The notes: generated from the sequence alone by a model not told the origin. A DNA stretch of 25,809 nucleotides from Aalborgiella sp031422495 (GCA_031422495.1 JANPLX010000026.1:1-25809), one strand, 5' to 3'. Numbered from the stretch's first letter, positions 1 through 8,060 are shown. Made by a program: numbers and translations.

Positions 1-62
1 ACTTTGACGATATCGCCCAAATTGCCGACGTTAACAACTTTGTCTAATAGAATAATTTGCAT
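1..62 (-). CDS. rplI: 50S ribosomal protein L9 (bL9), 5' part only
   Basis: Only the first 20 codons lie in the window; the gene continues beyond the left edge. They read MQIILLDKVVNVGNLGDIVK, the characteristic amino terminus of bL9, which binds 23S rRNA at the base of the L1 stalk. The ATG is at 62-60, 12 bases after the rpsR stop, so this is the last gene of the rpsF-priB-rpsR-rplI operon in its usual order. An AGGAG-type ribosome binding site (antisense of ctcct at 71-75) precedes it. Confidence 0.93.
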   Translation of the reverse strand, partial: MQIILLDKVVNVGNLGDIVK

Positions 63-74
63 GGTGACTACTCC

Positions 75-356
75 TTAGATGCGGTGCTGGTCGCTGTACG
101 GGACCAAAGCCAAGAAACGCGCACGTTTGATAGCGGTGTTGAGTTGACGCTGGTAAATGGCACGGGTGCCAGTCAAGCGCGCTGGGATGATTTTACCGTT
201 TTCACCGATGAAATCACGCAATGTGTCGACGTCTTTGTAGTCAATCTCGACAACGTCAGCCACCGTGAAACGGCAGTAGCGCTTGCGCTTGAACAACAAA
301 TTTTGTGCTGGGCGCTTAGGGCGCTTGTCTTTATTAAAACGTTTTGGTCCGGGCAT
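75..356 (-). CDS. rpsR: 30S ribosomal protein S18 (bS18)
   Basis: A 93-residue basic protein that binds 16S rRNA in the platform of the small subunit as a heterodimer with S6. Recognisable features are the Lys/Arg-rich start (GPKRFNKDKRPKR), the segment NLLFKRKRYCRF, and the conserved core DVDTLRDFIGENGKIIPARLTGT followed by a helix rich in R and K, given here as short fragments of one continuous domain. Length is slightly over the common 75-90 residues because of the extended basic N terminus. It lies between priB and rplI with short gaps (21 and 12 bases), so it is co-transcribed from the rpsF promoter. Family assignment is secure. Confidence 0.95.
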   Translation of the reverse strand: MPGPKRFNKDKRPKRPAQNLLFKRKRYCRFTVADVVEIDYKDVDTLRDFIGENGKIIPARLTGTRAIYQRQLNTAIKRARFLALVPYSDQHRI

Positions 357-377
357 GATGGACTCCTAAAAAAATGA

Positions 378-665
378 TTAAATATGGGCAAATTCTTGAA
401 TATGAAACACGACATTTTTACCTTGGCGAGCGGCTCCTAAAAAGCCGGTGAACTTCCAAACACTGCCTAAAGTCTGTTTGCCGATGGATTCAGCAAGATG
501 ACCGATTGCAAGCGCTTTCAAACTAACTTTAACTTGCCTCTTGGTTCCCATTTCCTGAACTTCCGTGTCACTCTCTAGTGAAAAATTCAAGGCTGGCAAT
601 CCGGCTGGTGTGTATCGCAGAGGGGAAACCTCGACAAGACACGCTGTTAAAACAAGTTGGTTCAC
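378..665 (-). CDS. priB: Primosomal replication protein PriB (SSB-like OB fold)
   Basis: A 95-residue single-domain OB-fold protein that works with PriA at stalled forks in replication restart. The start MNQLVLTACLVE, the middle VKVSLKALAIGHLAE and the end GKNVVFHIQEFAHI match betaproteobacterial PriB. The start is GTG at 665-663; no good Shine-Dalgarno sequence is seen, and the gene begins only 16 bases after the rpsF stop, so translational coupling is likely. Its place between rpsF and rpsR is the classical one, which separates it from a true single-strand-binding protein (ssb is longer and has an acidic tail, absent here). Confidence 0.92.
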   Translation of the reverse strand: MNQLVLTACLVEVSPLRYTPAGLPALNFSLESDTEVQEMGTKRQVKVSLKALAIGHLAESIGKQTLGSVWKFTGFLGAARQGKNVVFHIQEFAHI

Positions 666-681
666 ACCAAAGCGTTAAAAA

Positions 682-1050
682 TTATTGTGCTGCGTACTCA
701 GATTGTTGGGTTTTACGTGTTTCTTCGCGCTCAACAGTTTTCATCATTGCTGATGGGGCTGTGTCTGCCGCTTTACGCAAAACGGTGAGGTGACGCAAAA
801 CGGCATCGTTGAACTTGAACGCGTGCTCAAGTTCAGCCATCACGGCTTGGTCAGCTTCGATATTCACGCACAGGTAGTGTGCTTTTGACAGCTTGTTGAT
901 TTGGTAAACCATCTGACGACGGCCCCAATCTTCAACACGGTGCACCTTGCCGCCGCCAGCGGTAATCATGCCCTTGTAACGCTCCAGCATAGCTGGAACT
1001 TGTTCACTTTGATCCGGGTGGATCAACAAAACGATCTCATAATGACGCAT
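682..1050 (-). CDS. rpsF: 30S ribosomal protein S6 (bS6)
   Basis: S6 forms a dimer with S18 on the platform of the 30S subunit. The protein begins MRHYEIVLLIHPDQSEQ and has the conserved VHRVEDWGRRQMVYQINK and AHYLCVNIE segments; a 122-residue length with a charged tail is normal. I chose ATG at 1050-1048 because AAAGGAG (antisense of 1057-1063) lies five bases upstream. A GTG two codons earlier (1056) overlaps that ribosome binding site and is unlikely. It is the first gene of the ribosomal operon and has its own promoter and a structured leader. Confidence 0.95.
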   Translation of the reverse strand: MRHYEIVLLIHPDQSEQVPAMLERYKGMITAGGGKVHRVEDWGRRQMVYQINKLSKAHYLCVNIEADQAVMAELEHAFKFNDAVLRHLTVLRKAADTAPSAMMKTVEREETRKTQQSEYAAQ

Positions 1051-1071
1051 AGACACTCCTTTAGGGATAAA

Positions 1072-1136
1072 GCCACCCGCTGCGTCTACATGACTCCAAG
1101 TCCAGAATGGAACTTAGTACCCTGTAGCGGTGTGGC
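1072..1136 (-). promoter_or_regulatory. Structured rpsF leader, candidate S6:S18 autoregulatory RNA
   Basis: In the minus-strand transcript, GCCAC (1136-1132) pairs with GTGGC (1076-1072), CCGCT (1130-1126) with AGCGG (1081-1077), and ACA with TGT further in. ACGC (1085-1082) is left unpaired on the 3' side and one base (1131) bulges on the 5' side. An inner hairpin AAG-T-TCC / GGA-CTT caps it. Known biology: S6 with S18 represses its own operon in many bacteria by binding a leader stem with a conserved bulge. That this stem is that element is inference from position and shape; a CCG next to the bulge fits but was not tested. Confidence 0.55.
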
Positions 1137-1147
1137 AAGGGAAAGCC

Positions 1148-3466
1148 TTAGATTATATGCTGTTTTGGCGCACTTGTGTCAGGATACGCCAAACTGACAG
1201 CCACCACTGTCAAAATCCCCACGGGAACGCCAAAAACCCCAGCAGAAATAGGCGCAATATCAAACCACAGCGCGGGCGCAAACTTGCCCATTGCAGTCTG
1301 AACTGCCGACGTATGCACAAACATGTAATACAACGTCATACACAAACCCGCTAGCATGCCAGAAACAGCGCCAAGTCTGCTGGCTCGTTTCCAGAAAATA
1401 CCCAAAACCATGGCAGGTACAAAAGCTGCTCCAGCGAGTGAAAACGATGCCGCGACCAACCACAAAATAGCCGCTGGTCGCAATGAAGCCACATAAGCCG
1501 CCGCCAATGCCACCAACATCAGCGTGAATTTAGACAGCATCACACGATGCAAGGCATTGTTCAAACCGCTTGCTTTTGGTTTGTAAATGTCATGCGCCAG
1601 CGCATTGCCAATCGTCAACAGCAAGCCATCTGCCGTGGACAAAGCCGCTGCTAAACCACCGGCAGCAACCAAACCCGACACCACGTATGGCAAACCGCCG
1701 ATCTCAGGCGTTGCCAGCATCACAATGTCTGCACCCAAACGAAGCTCGGCAAATTGCAAAATGCCGTCACCGTTAACATCACTTACCGAAATCAGGGTTG
1801 AATCTACTTTTGACCACTGCGCAATCCAAGTTGGTAAATTATCAAAATTAAGCCCCACCAAATGACTCATGATTTCGTATTTCACCATCACGGCCAGCGC
1901 TGGTACTGACAAATATAAGATGGCGATAAAAAACAGCGACCAAGCCACCGAGCTTCGGGTCTCGGCCACGCTGGGTGTCGTGTAATAACGTGTCAACACA
2001 TGCGGCAAGCCCGTCGTGCCTATCATCAAACAAAACATGAGTGCTAAAAAATTGAGGCGTGATGATTGGAAAGCTCTTTGCTCTTCTTTCGTACCGTTAG
2101 GGTCGCCCGCAAACGGCTGGGCATGGCGCGGCATACCAGCCAAAGGTTTGGCGCGTTCGGTGTAATCTTGCTTTGCGGCCGTCCAACGCTCGCGAGCAGT
2201 ATCCACATCTTTAGGTAAAGCAGCCAGCTCACGCGTCGCAGCAAAAATGATCGACGCATCAGCCCGCTGCATGTTCAACAGCCTCAACTTCGCTTGCGCA
2301 TCTTTGTAATCTTGCGCGAGCGAAGCTTCTATATTCAATAACTTGCCTTCGTAAACATTTGCTCGGCGTGCGTATTCTTGCAACACAGACATTTCAGCGG
2401 TTGAGTTCATCAAACCATCTTCTAATGCGCTGATTTTGGCAATTTGTTGTCCGTAAGAAATAGTCGCAACCGGGTTGCCCAACTGTTTGTAAGCCAGCCA
2501 CGACACGGGAATCAAAAACGCCAAAATGATGATGACATATTGCGCCACTTGCGTCCAGGTTACCGCGCGCATGCCACCCAAAAATGAACAGACCAGCACA
2601 CCGCCCAAACCTAGCAAAATACCAATTTCAAATTGCACGCCAGTGAGCCGCGTTGTGATCAAGCCCACACCATAAATCTGCGCCACGACATAGGTAAACG
2701 AGCACAATACCGCGGCTAACGCAGCGATGATACGCGGCCACATGCCACCATACCGCAGTTGAAAATAATCAGGCACGGTGTCGACCTCCACACGCCGTAA
2801 ATGCGGTGCAACCAATAAACCAATCAAACAAAAACCGCCCGTCCAACCTAGCAAATAGGCCAAGCCACCTGGCTGCGACGGTGTACCCGAAAAGCCCTGC
2901 AAATACAAACCACCCGCCAAGCTGATGAAGGATGCCGCACTCATCCAGTCTGCAGCCGTCGCCATGCCGTTGTATATGGCAGGAATGCGTCGACCAGCAA
3001 CGTAGTACTCATTTGGCTCTGCGGTACGGCTATAAATGCCGATGCAGGTATACAAACCAATCGTTGCTGCTAAAAAGATGCCTCCTAAAAAATAGCGCGG
3101 TAGACCTGCACGTTCAGCAGCAAACATGATGAACAAAAACGACAGCATACCAACGATATACATCGCCATGATGCGGTGCAAACGCATCTTGTAGTGCGAG
3201 TAGGCTTGAGCTTCCCACGCGTGCACTGACGACTCTGAACTGGTTTTGTTACGCCACCACGCATACACGGCGACGATGCAAACAAACATCAGAATCGCCC
3301 CTTGCGACGCATACCAAAAGTTAAACGGCCAACCTGCGACGACTGCAGACATGTCGCGCGCAAAATACACACCACCAAAAGCAACGATCAACCAAAAAAT
3401 CAACAAACCCGCACGGAGGTTGGATGGTTCGGGTGACGAATTTCGATGAGAAATATCAGTCACCAT
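1148..3466 (-). CDS. Sodium/solute symporter, VC_2705-type, with fused small subunit
   Basis: A 772-residue SSS-family cation/solute (acetate-like) symporter of the inner membrane. Residues about 18-73 look like the DUF4212 small subunit: a membrane segment, then GWPFNFWYASQGA and a second membrane segment ending YAWWRN. From about 95 onward is the large subunit, with EYYVAGRRIPAIYNGMA, ADWMSAASFISLAGGLYL and the Na+-site region LAAALSTADGLLLTIGNAL. Between membrane segments (about residues 325-455) is a hydrophilic, helix-rich insert common in this subfamily, followed by an EF-hand-like loop, DVNGDGILQFAEL. The two subunits are separate genes in many bacteria; here they form one frame. Substrate is not shown by sequence. 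ATG at 3466 has a poor ribosome binding site. The gene begins 52 bases after the ppsA stop on the same strand. Confidence 0.85.
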   Translation of the reverse strand: MVTDISHRNSSPEPSNLRAGLLIFWLIVAFGGVYFARDMSAVVAGWPFNFWYASQGAILMFVCIVAVYAWWRNKTSSESSVHAWEAQAYSHYKMRLHRIMAMYIVGMLSFLFIMFAAERAGLPRYFLGGIFLAATIGLYTCIGIYSRTAEPNEYYVAGRRIPAIYNGMATAADWMSAASFISLAGGLYLQGFSGTPSQPGGLAYLLGWTGGFCLIGLLVAPHLRRVEVDTVPDYFQLRYGGMWPRIIAALAAVLCSFTYVVAQIYGVGLITTRLTGVQFEIGILLGLGGVLVCSFLGGMRAVTWTQVAQYVIIILAFLIPVSWLAYKQLGNPVATISYGQQIAKISALEDGLMNSTAEMSVLQEYARRANVYEGKLLNIEASLAQDYKDAQAKLRLLNMQRADASIIFAATRELAALPKDVDTARERWTAAKQDYTERAKPLAGMPRHAQPFAGDPNGTKEEQRAFQSSRLNFLALMFCLMIGTTGLPHVLTRYYTTPSVAETRSSVAWSLFFIAILYLSVPALAVMVKYEIMSHLVGLNFDNLPTWIAQWSKVDSTLISVSDVNGDGILQFAELRLGADIVMLATPEIGGLPYVVSGLVAAGGLAAALSTADGLLLTIGNALAHDIYKPKASGLNNALHRVMLSKFTLMLVALAAAYVASLRPAAILWLVAASFSLAGAAFVPAMVLGIFWKRASRLGAVSGMLAGLCMTLYYMFVHTSAVQTAMGKFAPALWFDIAPISAGVFGVPVGILTVVAVSLAYPDTSAPKQHII
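1152..1182 (-). promoter_or_regulatory. Predicted promoter of the rpsF operon
   Basis: A perfect -10 box TATAAT (1157-1152) preceded by CTGACA (1182-1177) at a spacing of 19, slightly long. The -10 hexamer lies inside the last codons of the upstream symporter gene (His-Ile-Ile, then TAA at 1150-1148), so promoter and coding end overlap. The start would give a leader of about 90 bases containing the stem at 1072-1136. Confidence 0.55.
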
Positions 3467-3518
3467 GTTAGTTTTTTTAGTTGATATTCAATCTAACGCT
3501 CAAATTTACTTAACCAGC

Positions 3519-5909
3519 TTACTTAGCCAACGCCTGCCAAGTCGCCACCACACTGTCGGGGTTTAGTGAAATCGACTCAATCCCTTGGTCCACCAACCAC
3601 TGCGCAAAATCAGGGTGGTCGCTTGGGCCTTGACCGCAAATACCAACATACTTGTTTTGCCGCTTGCACGCACTGATGGCTAAGGTCAACATCGCTTTGA
3701 CCGCCGGGTCACGTTCATCAAAATCAGCTGCCAGCAACTCCAAGCCTGAGTCACGGTCAAGTCCCAGCGTCAACTGCGTCAAATCGTTGGAGCCAATCGA
3801 GAAGCCGTCAAAATACTCCAAAAACGCATCCGCCAAAATAGCATTGCTCGGCACTTCGCACATCATCATCACTTTCAAGCCGTTGTCACCACGCTTCAAG
3901 CCGTTTTTAGCCAACAGCTCGGTGACTTTAGCTGCTTGACCCAAGGTGCGGACAAACGGCACCATCACGGCGACGTTGGTCAAACCCATCTCGTTACGCA
4001 CTCGCTTGAGAGCCTGGCACTCCATCGCAAACGCTTCGCCAAACTCAACACTGGTGTAGCGCACGGCACCACGGAAACCCAACATTGGGTTTTCTTCTTC
4101 GGGCTCGTAGCGTGAGCCACCAATCAGCTTGCGGTATTCGTTGGATTTGAAATCACTGAAACGCACAATCACCTGCTTGGGCCAAAACGCCGCACCGATG
4201 GTGGCAACGCCCTCTGCCACTTTGTCGACGTAAAAAGCACGTGGTGAGGCGTGGCCGCGAGCGACAGATTCCACCGCTTTCTTCAAATCCGCATCAATGC
4301 TTGGGTAATCCAAAATCGCTTTGGGATGCACACCAATGTTGTTGTTGATGATGAATTCCAAACGCGCCAAACCCACGCCTTCATTAGGCAACTGACAAAA
4401 ATCAAACGCCAATTGCGGGTTACCAATATTCATGGTGATTTTGGTTTTGATCTCCGGCATCACGCCGCGCTGAACTTCGGTCACTTCGGTTTCTAGCAAA
4501 CCGTCGTAAATGAATCCTGTGTCACCTTCTGCGCAACTCACCGTCACCAGCGTGCCGTCTTTCAACATCTCGGTTGCGTCGCCGCAGCCCACCACGGCGG
4601 CAATACCCAATTCACGCGCGATGATGGCGGCGTGGCAGGTGCGGCCGCCCCGGTTGGTCACAATCGCGCTGGCGCGCTTCATGACCGGCTCCCAGTTCGG
4701 GTCGGTCATGTCGGTGACCAAAATATCACCGACTTGCACTTGGTCCATCTCGTCAATGCTGTGCACCAAGCGCACACGGCCCGTGCCGATTTTTTGACCG
4801 ATGGCACGGCCTTGCGCCAAAATCGCGCTTGAACCCTTCAGCTTGTAACGCAACTCAGCCTTGCCCGCGCTTTGGCTTTTCACCGTTTCAGGGCGCGCTT
4901 GCAAGATGTAGATATGACCGTCCAAGCCGTCTTTGCCCCACTCAATGTCCATCGCGCGGCCGTAATGCGCCTCAATGATCATGGCGTATTTGGCCAATTG
5001 CTCGACTTCCGCGTCGGTCAGCGAATAGCGGTTGCGTAAATCAATAGGCACGTCCGTCGTTTTAACCAACTTGCCCGATGCCGCTTTTTCAGCCGCACTG
5101 GCAAACTCCATTTGAATCTGTTTGGAGCCCAAATTGCGACGAATCACCGCGCGGTTGCCTGCAGCCAGCATCGGTTTGTGCACGTAAAACTCGTCAGGAT
5201 TGACCGAGCCCTGCACCACAGTTTCACCCAAGCCGTAGCTGGAAGTGATGAAAACAACTTGGTCAAAGCCAGACTCGGTGTCCATGGTGAACATCACGCC
5301 CGCTGCGCCTTTGTCAGAGCGCACCATGCGCTGAATACCTGCGCTCAAGGCCACGTCTGCGTGGGCAAAACCTTTGTGGACACGGTAAGAAATAGCTCGG
5401 TCGTTGTACAGCGAGGCAAACACTTCTTTGATTTTGTGCAGCACGGTGTCGATACCGACCACGTTCAAAAAGCTCTCTTGCTGGCCTGCAAAAGATGCAT
5501 CCGGCAAATCTTCCGCTGTAGCAGACGAACGCACAGCAAACGAAGCCTCTGCATTACCACCCTGTAGAGTAATGAACGCAGCACGAATAGCAGCATCCAA
5601 CTCATCAGAAAACGGCTGCGCCTCAACCATGGCGCGAATCTGCGCCCCCACTTTGGCCAAATCGCGTACATCTTCGGTGTTGAGCGCGTTCAGCAAAGCG
5701 TTAATTTTGTCGTCCAAACCGCCTAGTTTCAAAAACTCGCGGAAAGCGTGGGCAGTCGTCGCAAACCCCGTCGGGACGCGCACGCCCATGGGGAGCTGCG
5801 AAATCATCTCGCCCAAGCTGGCGTTTTTACCGCCAACCGACTCGACGTCAGAATTTCTCAGGTTCTCAAACGGAACGACCAGTGCGGTCGGGCTAAAGAG
5901 TGTAGACAT
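3519..5909 (-). CDS. ppsA: Phosphoenolpyruvate synthase (pyruvate, water dikinase)
   Basis: A 796-residue cytoplasmic enzyme making PEP from pyruvate and ATP for gluconeogenesis. Domains in order: N-terminal ATP-binding domain with VGGKNASLGEM and RSSATAEDLPDASFAGQQES (to about 350); swivelling phosphohistidine domain with GGRTCHAAIIAREL and catalytic His426; PEP/pyruvate TIM barrel with GSNDLTQLTLGLDRD and the conserved Cys758 in GICGQGPSDHPD. Length is normal. The start ATG at 5909 follows GGAG with seven bases between. The divergent regulator PpsR, often next to ppsA in proteobacteria, is not in the window. The next gene downstream is the symporter, so uptake of a C2/C3 acid and gluconeogenesis may be linked (inference). 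Confidence 0.96.
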   Translation of the reverse strand: MSTLFSPTALVVPFENLRNSDVESVGGKNASLGEMISQLPMGVRVPTGFATTAHAFREFLKLGGLDDKINALLNALNTEDVRDLAKVGAQIRAMVEAQPFSDELDAAIRAAFITLQGGNAEASFAVRSSATAEDLPDASFAGQQESFLNVVGIDTVLHKIKEVFASLYNDRAISYRVHKGFAHADVALSAGIQRMVRSDKGAAGVMFTMDTESGFDQVVFITSSYGLGETVVQGSVNPDEFYVHKPMLAAGNRAVIRRNLGSKQIQMEFASAAEKAASGKLVKTTDVPIDLRNRYSLTDAEVEQLAKYAMIIEAHYGRAMDIEWGKDGLDGHIYILQARPETVKSQSAGKAELRYKLKGSSAILAQGRAIGQKIGTGRVRLVHSIDEMDQVQVGDILVTDMTDPNWEPVMKRASAIVTNRGGRTCHAAIIARELGIAAVVGCGDATEMLKDGTLVTVSCAEGDTGFIYDGLLETEVTEVQRGVMPEIKTKITMNIGNPQLAFDFCQLPNEGVGLARLEFIINNNIGVHPKAILDYPSIDADLKKAVESVARGHASPRAFYVDKVAEGVATIGAAFWPKQVIVRFSDFKSNEYRKLIGGSRYEPEEENPMLGFRGAVRYTSVEFGEAFAMECQALKRVRNEMGLTNVAVMVPFVRTLGQAAKVTELLAKNGLKRGDNGLKVMMMCEVPSNAILADAFLEYFDGFSIGSNDLTQLTLGLDRDSGLELLAADFDERDPAVKAMLTLAISACKRQNKYVGICGQGPSDHPDFAQWLVDQGIESISLNPDSVVATWQALAK

Positions 5910-6110
5910 GGGGAAGCTCCAGAAGTTAAAACCGAGGCGTGCCGCGTTGTTGAAACGGGCAAAGTCATGCGAGCTGACTCAAACGAGTGCTTTTGTTGTT
6001 GGTTTTGTAGCTTAGAAAGAGTCAAAACGGCTTGCATGAAGAATTTGAGGAAATTAGAGTTATTGTAGGGTCAGCAGCGTAAAAATTAGTCTAAATGATA
6101 TAAAAATCAA
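5910..6110. other. ppsA upstream region without a gene
   Basis: With the R copy at 6111-6166 this makes a 276-base gap between ppsA and the NnrU gene. I see no coding sequence. It should carry the ppsA promoter on the minus strand; a TACAAT hexamer (antisense of attgta at 6062-6067) is a possible -10, but no convincing -35 box goes with it. Confidence 0.3.
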
Positions 6111-6166
6111 ATGCTATATTTTTAATAGCAATTTAAGCAATAAATACGCTGGCTAGGGTCATATTT
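6111..6166 (+). repeat. R element copy 1
   Basis: Copy of a dispersed 55-56-base repeat. Shared blocks in plus orientation are CTATA, then TTTAATAGCA, then CAATAAATACGC, then GGCTA and a T-rich end. Read on the opposite strand it folds TGCTAT/ATAGCA around a seven-base loop. It lies 19 bases beyond the stop codon of the NnrU gene. Confidence 0.75.
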
Positions 6167-6185
6167 GACACCTAAATCAACCCCA

Positions 6186-6764
6186 TCATCCAAAAACAGG
6201 CACACCAATCAGCCATTTGTGCAAATACACCGCAAAAACACCATAAGCCACCAAACCGATGACCACAGTCATCACTGTCGGCAGTGCTCGGCCTGCGGGG
6301 TAAATCGTGCCAGCCACGCGGTCACGCTTACGGGCGGCGATGAAGCAGAACACGGCCCAGGCTAAAAACGAACCAAACAGCAGCACATCGGCCAAGTTCC
6401 CATTCGCCAGCAGATGCGCCAATGCCCACGTTTTCACGCTTAAAGTCATAGGGTGATGCAGTTTGGCCTTGATCGCGTTGCCCGGCACATACGCTGCCAC
6501 CAGCATGATGATGGCGAACAGCATCAACAGCGCAGCGATATGCCGCATGGCCACTGGCGGCACCCACAGTACCACCGGCTGCTGTCGGGCCAAGCCATAG
6601 CCCCAAATGATCAGCGCAAAGCCGATGAGGGAGAATACAGAATACAAGCCTTTCCAAGCGCCCTCACCCCGCTGAGCTAGCACACGCATGCGCCAGCCAT
6701 CAGCGAATATGCGTACAGAGTGCAAACCCAAGAAAATAATCAGCCCAATAATCAATATGCTCAC
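6186..6764 (-). CDS. NnrU family integral membrane protein
   Basis: A 192-residue protein with about five or six membrane segments. Family signs are the N-terminal ILIIGLIIFLGLHSVRIF, the segment GLYSVFSLIGFALIIWGY, the HPM-containing stretch LHHPMTLSVKTWALAHL and LANGNLADVLLFGSFLAWAV. NnrU is named from a denitrification locus, but most family members, like this one, are not near nitrite or nitric oxide reductases; NnrU-type proteins are related to isoprenylcysteine methyltransferase-like membrane proteins. No biochemical role can be assigned. The start is GTG at 6764 with GGAG six bases upstream; the ATG overlapping it (6766) meets a stop at once. Its leader contains a TCTAA-type tandem repeat. 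Confidence 0.85.
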   Translation of the reverse strand: MSILIIGLIIFLGLHSVRIFADGWRMRVLAQRGEGAWKGLYSVFSLIGFALIIWGYGLARQQPVVLWVPPVAMRHIAALLMLFAIIMLVAAYVPGNAIKAKLHHPMTLSVKTWALAHLLANGNLADVLLFGSFLAWAVFCFIAARKRDRVAGTIYPAGRALPTVMTVVIGLVAYGVFAVYLHKWLIGVPVFG

Positions 6765-6776
6765 ATGAATCTCCTG

Positions 6777-6816
6777 TTAATCTAATTTAATCTAATCTAA
6801 TCTAAATCTAATTTAG
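6777..6816. repeat. TCTAA-type short tandem repeat upstream of NnrU gene
   Basis: About eight units of TCTAA or the variant TTTAA follow one another, starting 12 bases from the GTG start of the NnrU gene and just upstream of its ribosome binding site. Such tracts can change length by slippage. No promoter boxes are clear around it. Confidence 0.6.
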
Positions 6817-6846
6817 TGAATGAACTTGCTTTTATAAACCTATTCT

Positions 6847-7326
6847 TCAGAGGCTACCTCGAAGCGAGTCTTCCAAAGCCTTAGATTTTTCAGCACCAGT
6901 GGCCTCTTTGATCTTCGGGAAAAGTTGCACCAGCTGGGCATAGCTTCCTGCTGCTTCTACAGCCAAGTTCAATCGAAAACCGCGTAAACCCATACTTGCT
7001 GTCAGCTGCGTGGCCAAGGGGTAAGCCGACTTGTAGCGAGACTGCGCTGTTTCTGTATCTACAAGACCACCAAGAGGCTCAGCAGATGCGAGTTTTGAGG
7101 AGTTTGAACTAGCTGACGCGCTTTCCGACAACACCACAATCAAACCAAGTTCTGCCAGATGGCTGACATCTGCCATGGTGAAACCTATGCCGCCAACCAT
7201 TTTTAAAATATCGTCAAGTGAGCGCTCACCATTGACAAGAATGAGTCCCGCACGCTGCTTCGAGCTTAATAGATCAGAGCGAACTGTGATCGCATCTTTA
7301 CCAGCGTCTGTTTTGATATAAAGCAT
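6847..7326 (-). CDS. Conserved hypothetical protein (Burkholderiales type)
   Basis: A 159-residue soluble protein that I recognise only as a conserved Burkholderiales protein of unknown role. Residues about 1-70 (KTDAGKDAITVR, LSSKQRAGLILVNGERSLDD) look like a small helical, winged-helix-like domain in which 'ILVNGERSLDDIL' resembles PilZ-neighbour and chemotaxis-type helper proteins only weakly. A Ser/Ala-rich linker (about 90-105) leads to a C-terminal block, AYPLATQLTASMGLRGFRLN followed by LAVEAAGSYAQLVQLFPKI, the best conserved part of the family as I remember it. No signal peptide or membrane segment. Start ATG at 7326 lacks a clear Shine-Dalgarno sequence. It stands alone, 82 bases from the NnrU gene. 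Confidence 0.6.
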   Translation of the reverse strand: MLYIKTDAGKDAITVRSDLLSSKQRAGLILVNGERSLDDILKMVGGIGFTMADVSHLAELGLIVVLSESASASSNSSKLASAEPLGGLVDTETAQSRYKSAYPLATQLTASMGLRGFRLNLAVEAAGSYAQLVQLFPKIKEATGAEKSKALEDSLRGSL

Positions 7327-7427
7327 GTCAAATATTTAATGATTGTAAAAAAATCTCAGATCACCATTAGACAGCAAATTGACCGTTATTTTGAACAGTG
7401 ATGCTTGATTTTTTAGTGGTCTTAAAC

Positions 7428-7483
7428 AGCTATAAATTTAATAGCATTACAGGCAATAAATACGCCGGTTATCGTCATATTTT
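7428..7483 (+). repeat. R element copy 2
   Basis: Same blocks as copy 1 (CTATAAATTTAATAGCA, then GGCAATAAATACGCCGG). It ends two bases from the stop codon of the ORF6N gene at 7486. On the minus strand the hairpin is GCTAT/ATAGC. Confidence 0.78.
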
Positions 7484-7485
7484 TT

Positions 7486-8037
7486 TTACTTTTTCAGCAC
7501 ATCTGCCGTAAACCCAATCGGTCGTTTGACGGGTTTGGGCTGCTCGGTCAAAGCGCGAATGGCATCTATCAGTGCGACCAGTGAATTGTCGTGATGCGAG
7601 ACGCGGCGCTCAAGGGCGTCCAGCTTATCAGCCAGCACTTTGTGGTCCACCATCAGCTCACGCAGCTGCACAAACGCGCGCACGACATAGACACTCATTT
7701 GCACCGCCCGCTCAGAATTCAGAACACTAGCTGCCATGATAGCGCCGTGCTCGGTGAAGACCAAAGGCAACTTGCGGCGACCGCCTCGCCCCTGCTTTGA
7801 TGTCACAGATTGTGATATCAAACATTCAAACTCAAGCTCCGTCAGCTGAAACATGAAATCAGCCGGAAACCGCTTTAAATTCCGCTTCACCGCTTGGTTA
7901 AAAGCGCGCGTCTCCACCTCATACAACTGCGCCAAGTCCGAGTCCAAAACCACCCGCTGCCCCCGAATGACAAGTATTCGCCCCGCTAAAACTTGGGGTG
8001 GCAACTCGGCTACAGGAGATGAAGTGGCTATATTCAT
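7486..8037 (-). CDS. ORF6N-domain DNA-binding protein
   Basis: A 183-residue protein with an ORF6N domain at about residues 17-100: RILVIRGQRVVLDSDLAQLY, then FNQAVKRNLKRFP, FMFQLTELEFE and RGGRRKLPLVFTEHGAIMAA. ORF6N is found in phage and mobile-element proteins (related to KilA-N) thought to bind DNA. The C-terminal half (about 105-160) is a predicted coiled coil (LRELMVDHKVLADKLDALER) and could make dimers. Residues 73-80 (LISQSVTS) are encoded by a near-palindrome at 7796-7822 that resembles the free-standing palindromes at 8135 and 8984. A LexA-like box lies 24 bases upstream of the ATG at 8037. Other usage: some relatives are annotated as antirepressors; no target is known here. Confidence 0.85.
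   Translation of the reverse strand: MNIATSSPVAELPPQVLAGRILVIRGQRVVLDSDLAQLYEVETRAFNQAVKRNLKRFPADFMFQLTELEFECLISQSVTSKQGRGGRRKLPLVFTEHGAIMAASVLNSERAVQMSVYVVRAFVQLRELMVDHKVLADKLDALERRVSHHDNSLVALIDAIRALTEQPKPVKRPIGFTADVLKK
7796..7822. repeat. Palindrome P, diverged copy inside the ORF6N gene
   Basis: A 27-base near-palindrome (outer arms TTTGAT and ATCAAA, inner TCACA and TGTGA, two mismatched pairs). It has the same length and arm layout as the two intergenic P copies. In the gene it encodes residues 73-80, the conserved SQ-x-VTS segment of ORF6N proteins. Confidence 0.6.
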
Positions 8038-8060
8038 GGTGCAATCATTTTACGTTATGA

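Noticed and set aside
1051..1056. GTG start for rpsF two codons upstream
   Set aside because: It overlaps the ribosome binding site; ATG 1050 has ideal spacing and gives the family N terminus MRHYEIV.
5404..6015. A 203-codon plus-strand frame over the start of ppsA
   Set aside because: It is antisense to the highly conserved N-terminal domain of PpsA and has no recognisable motif or ribosome binding site.
6186..6764. A denitrification role for the NnrU protein
   Set aside because: No nitrite, nitric oxide or nitrous oxide reductase gene is in the window; the family name alone is weak evidence.
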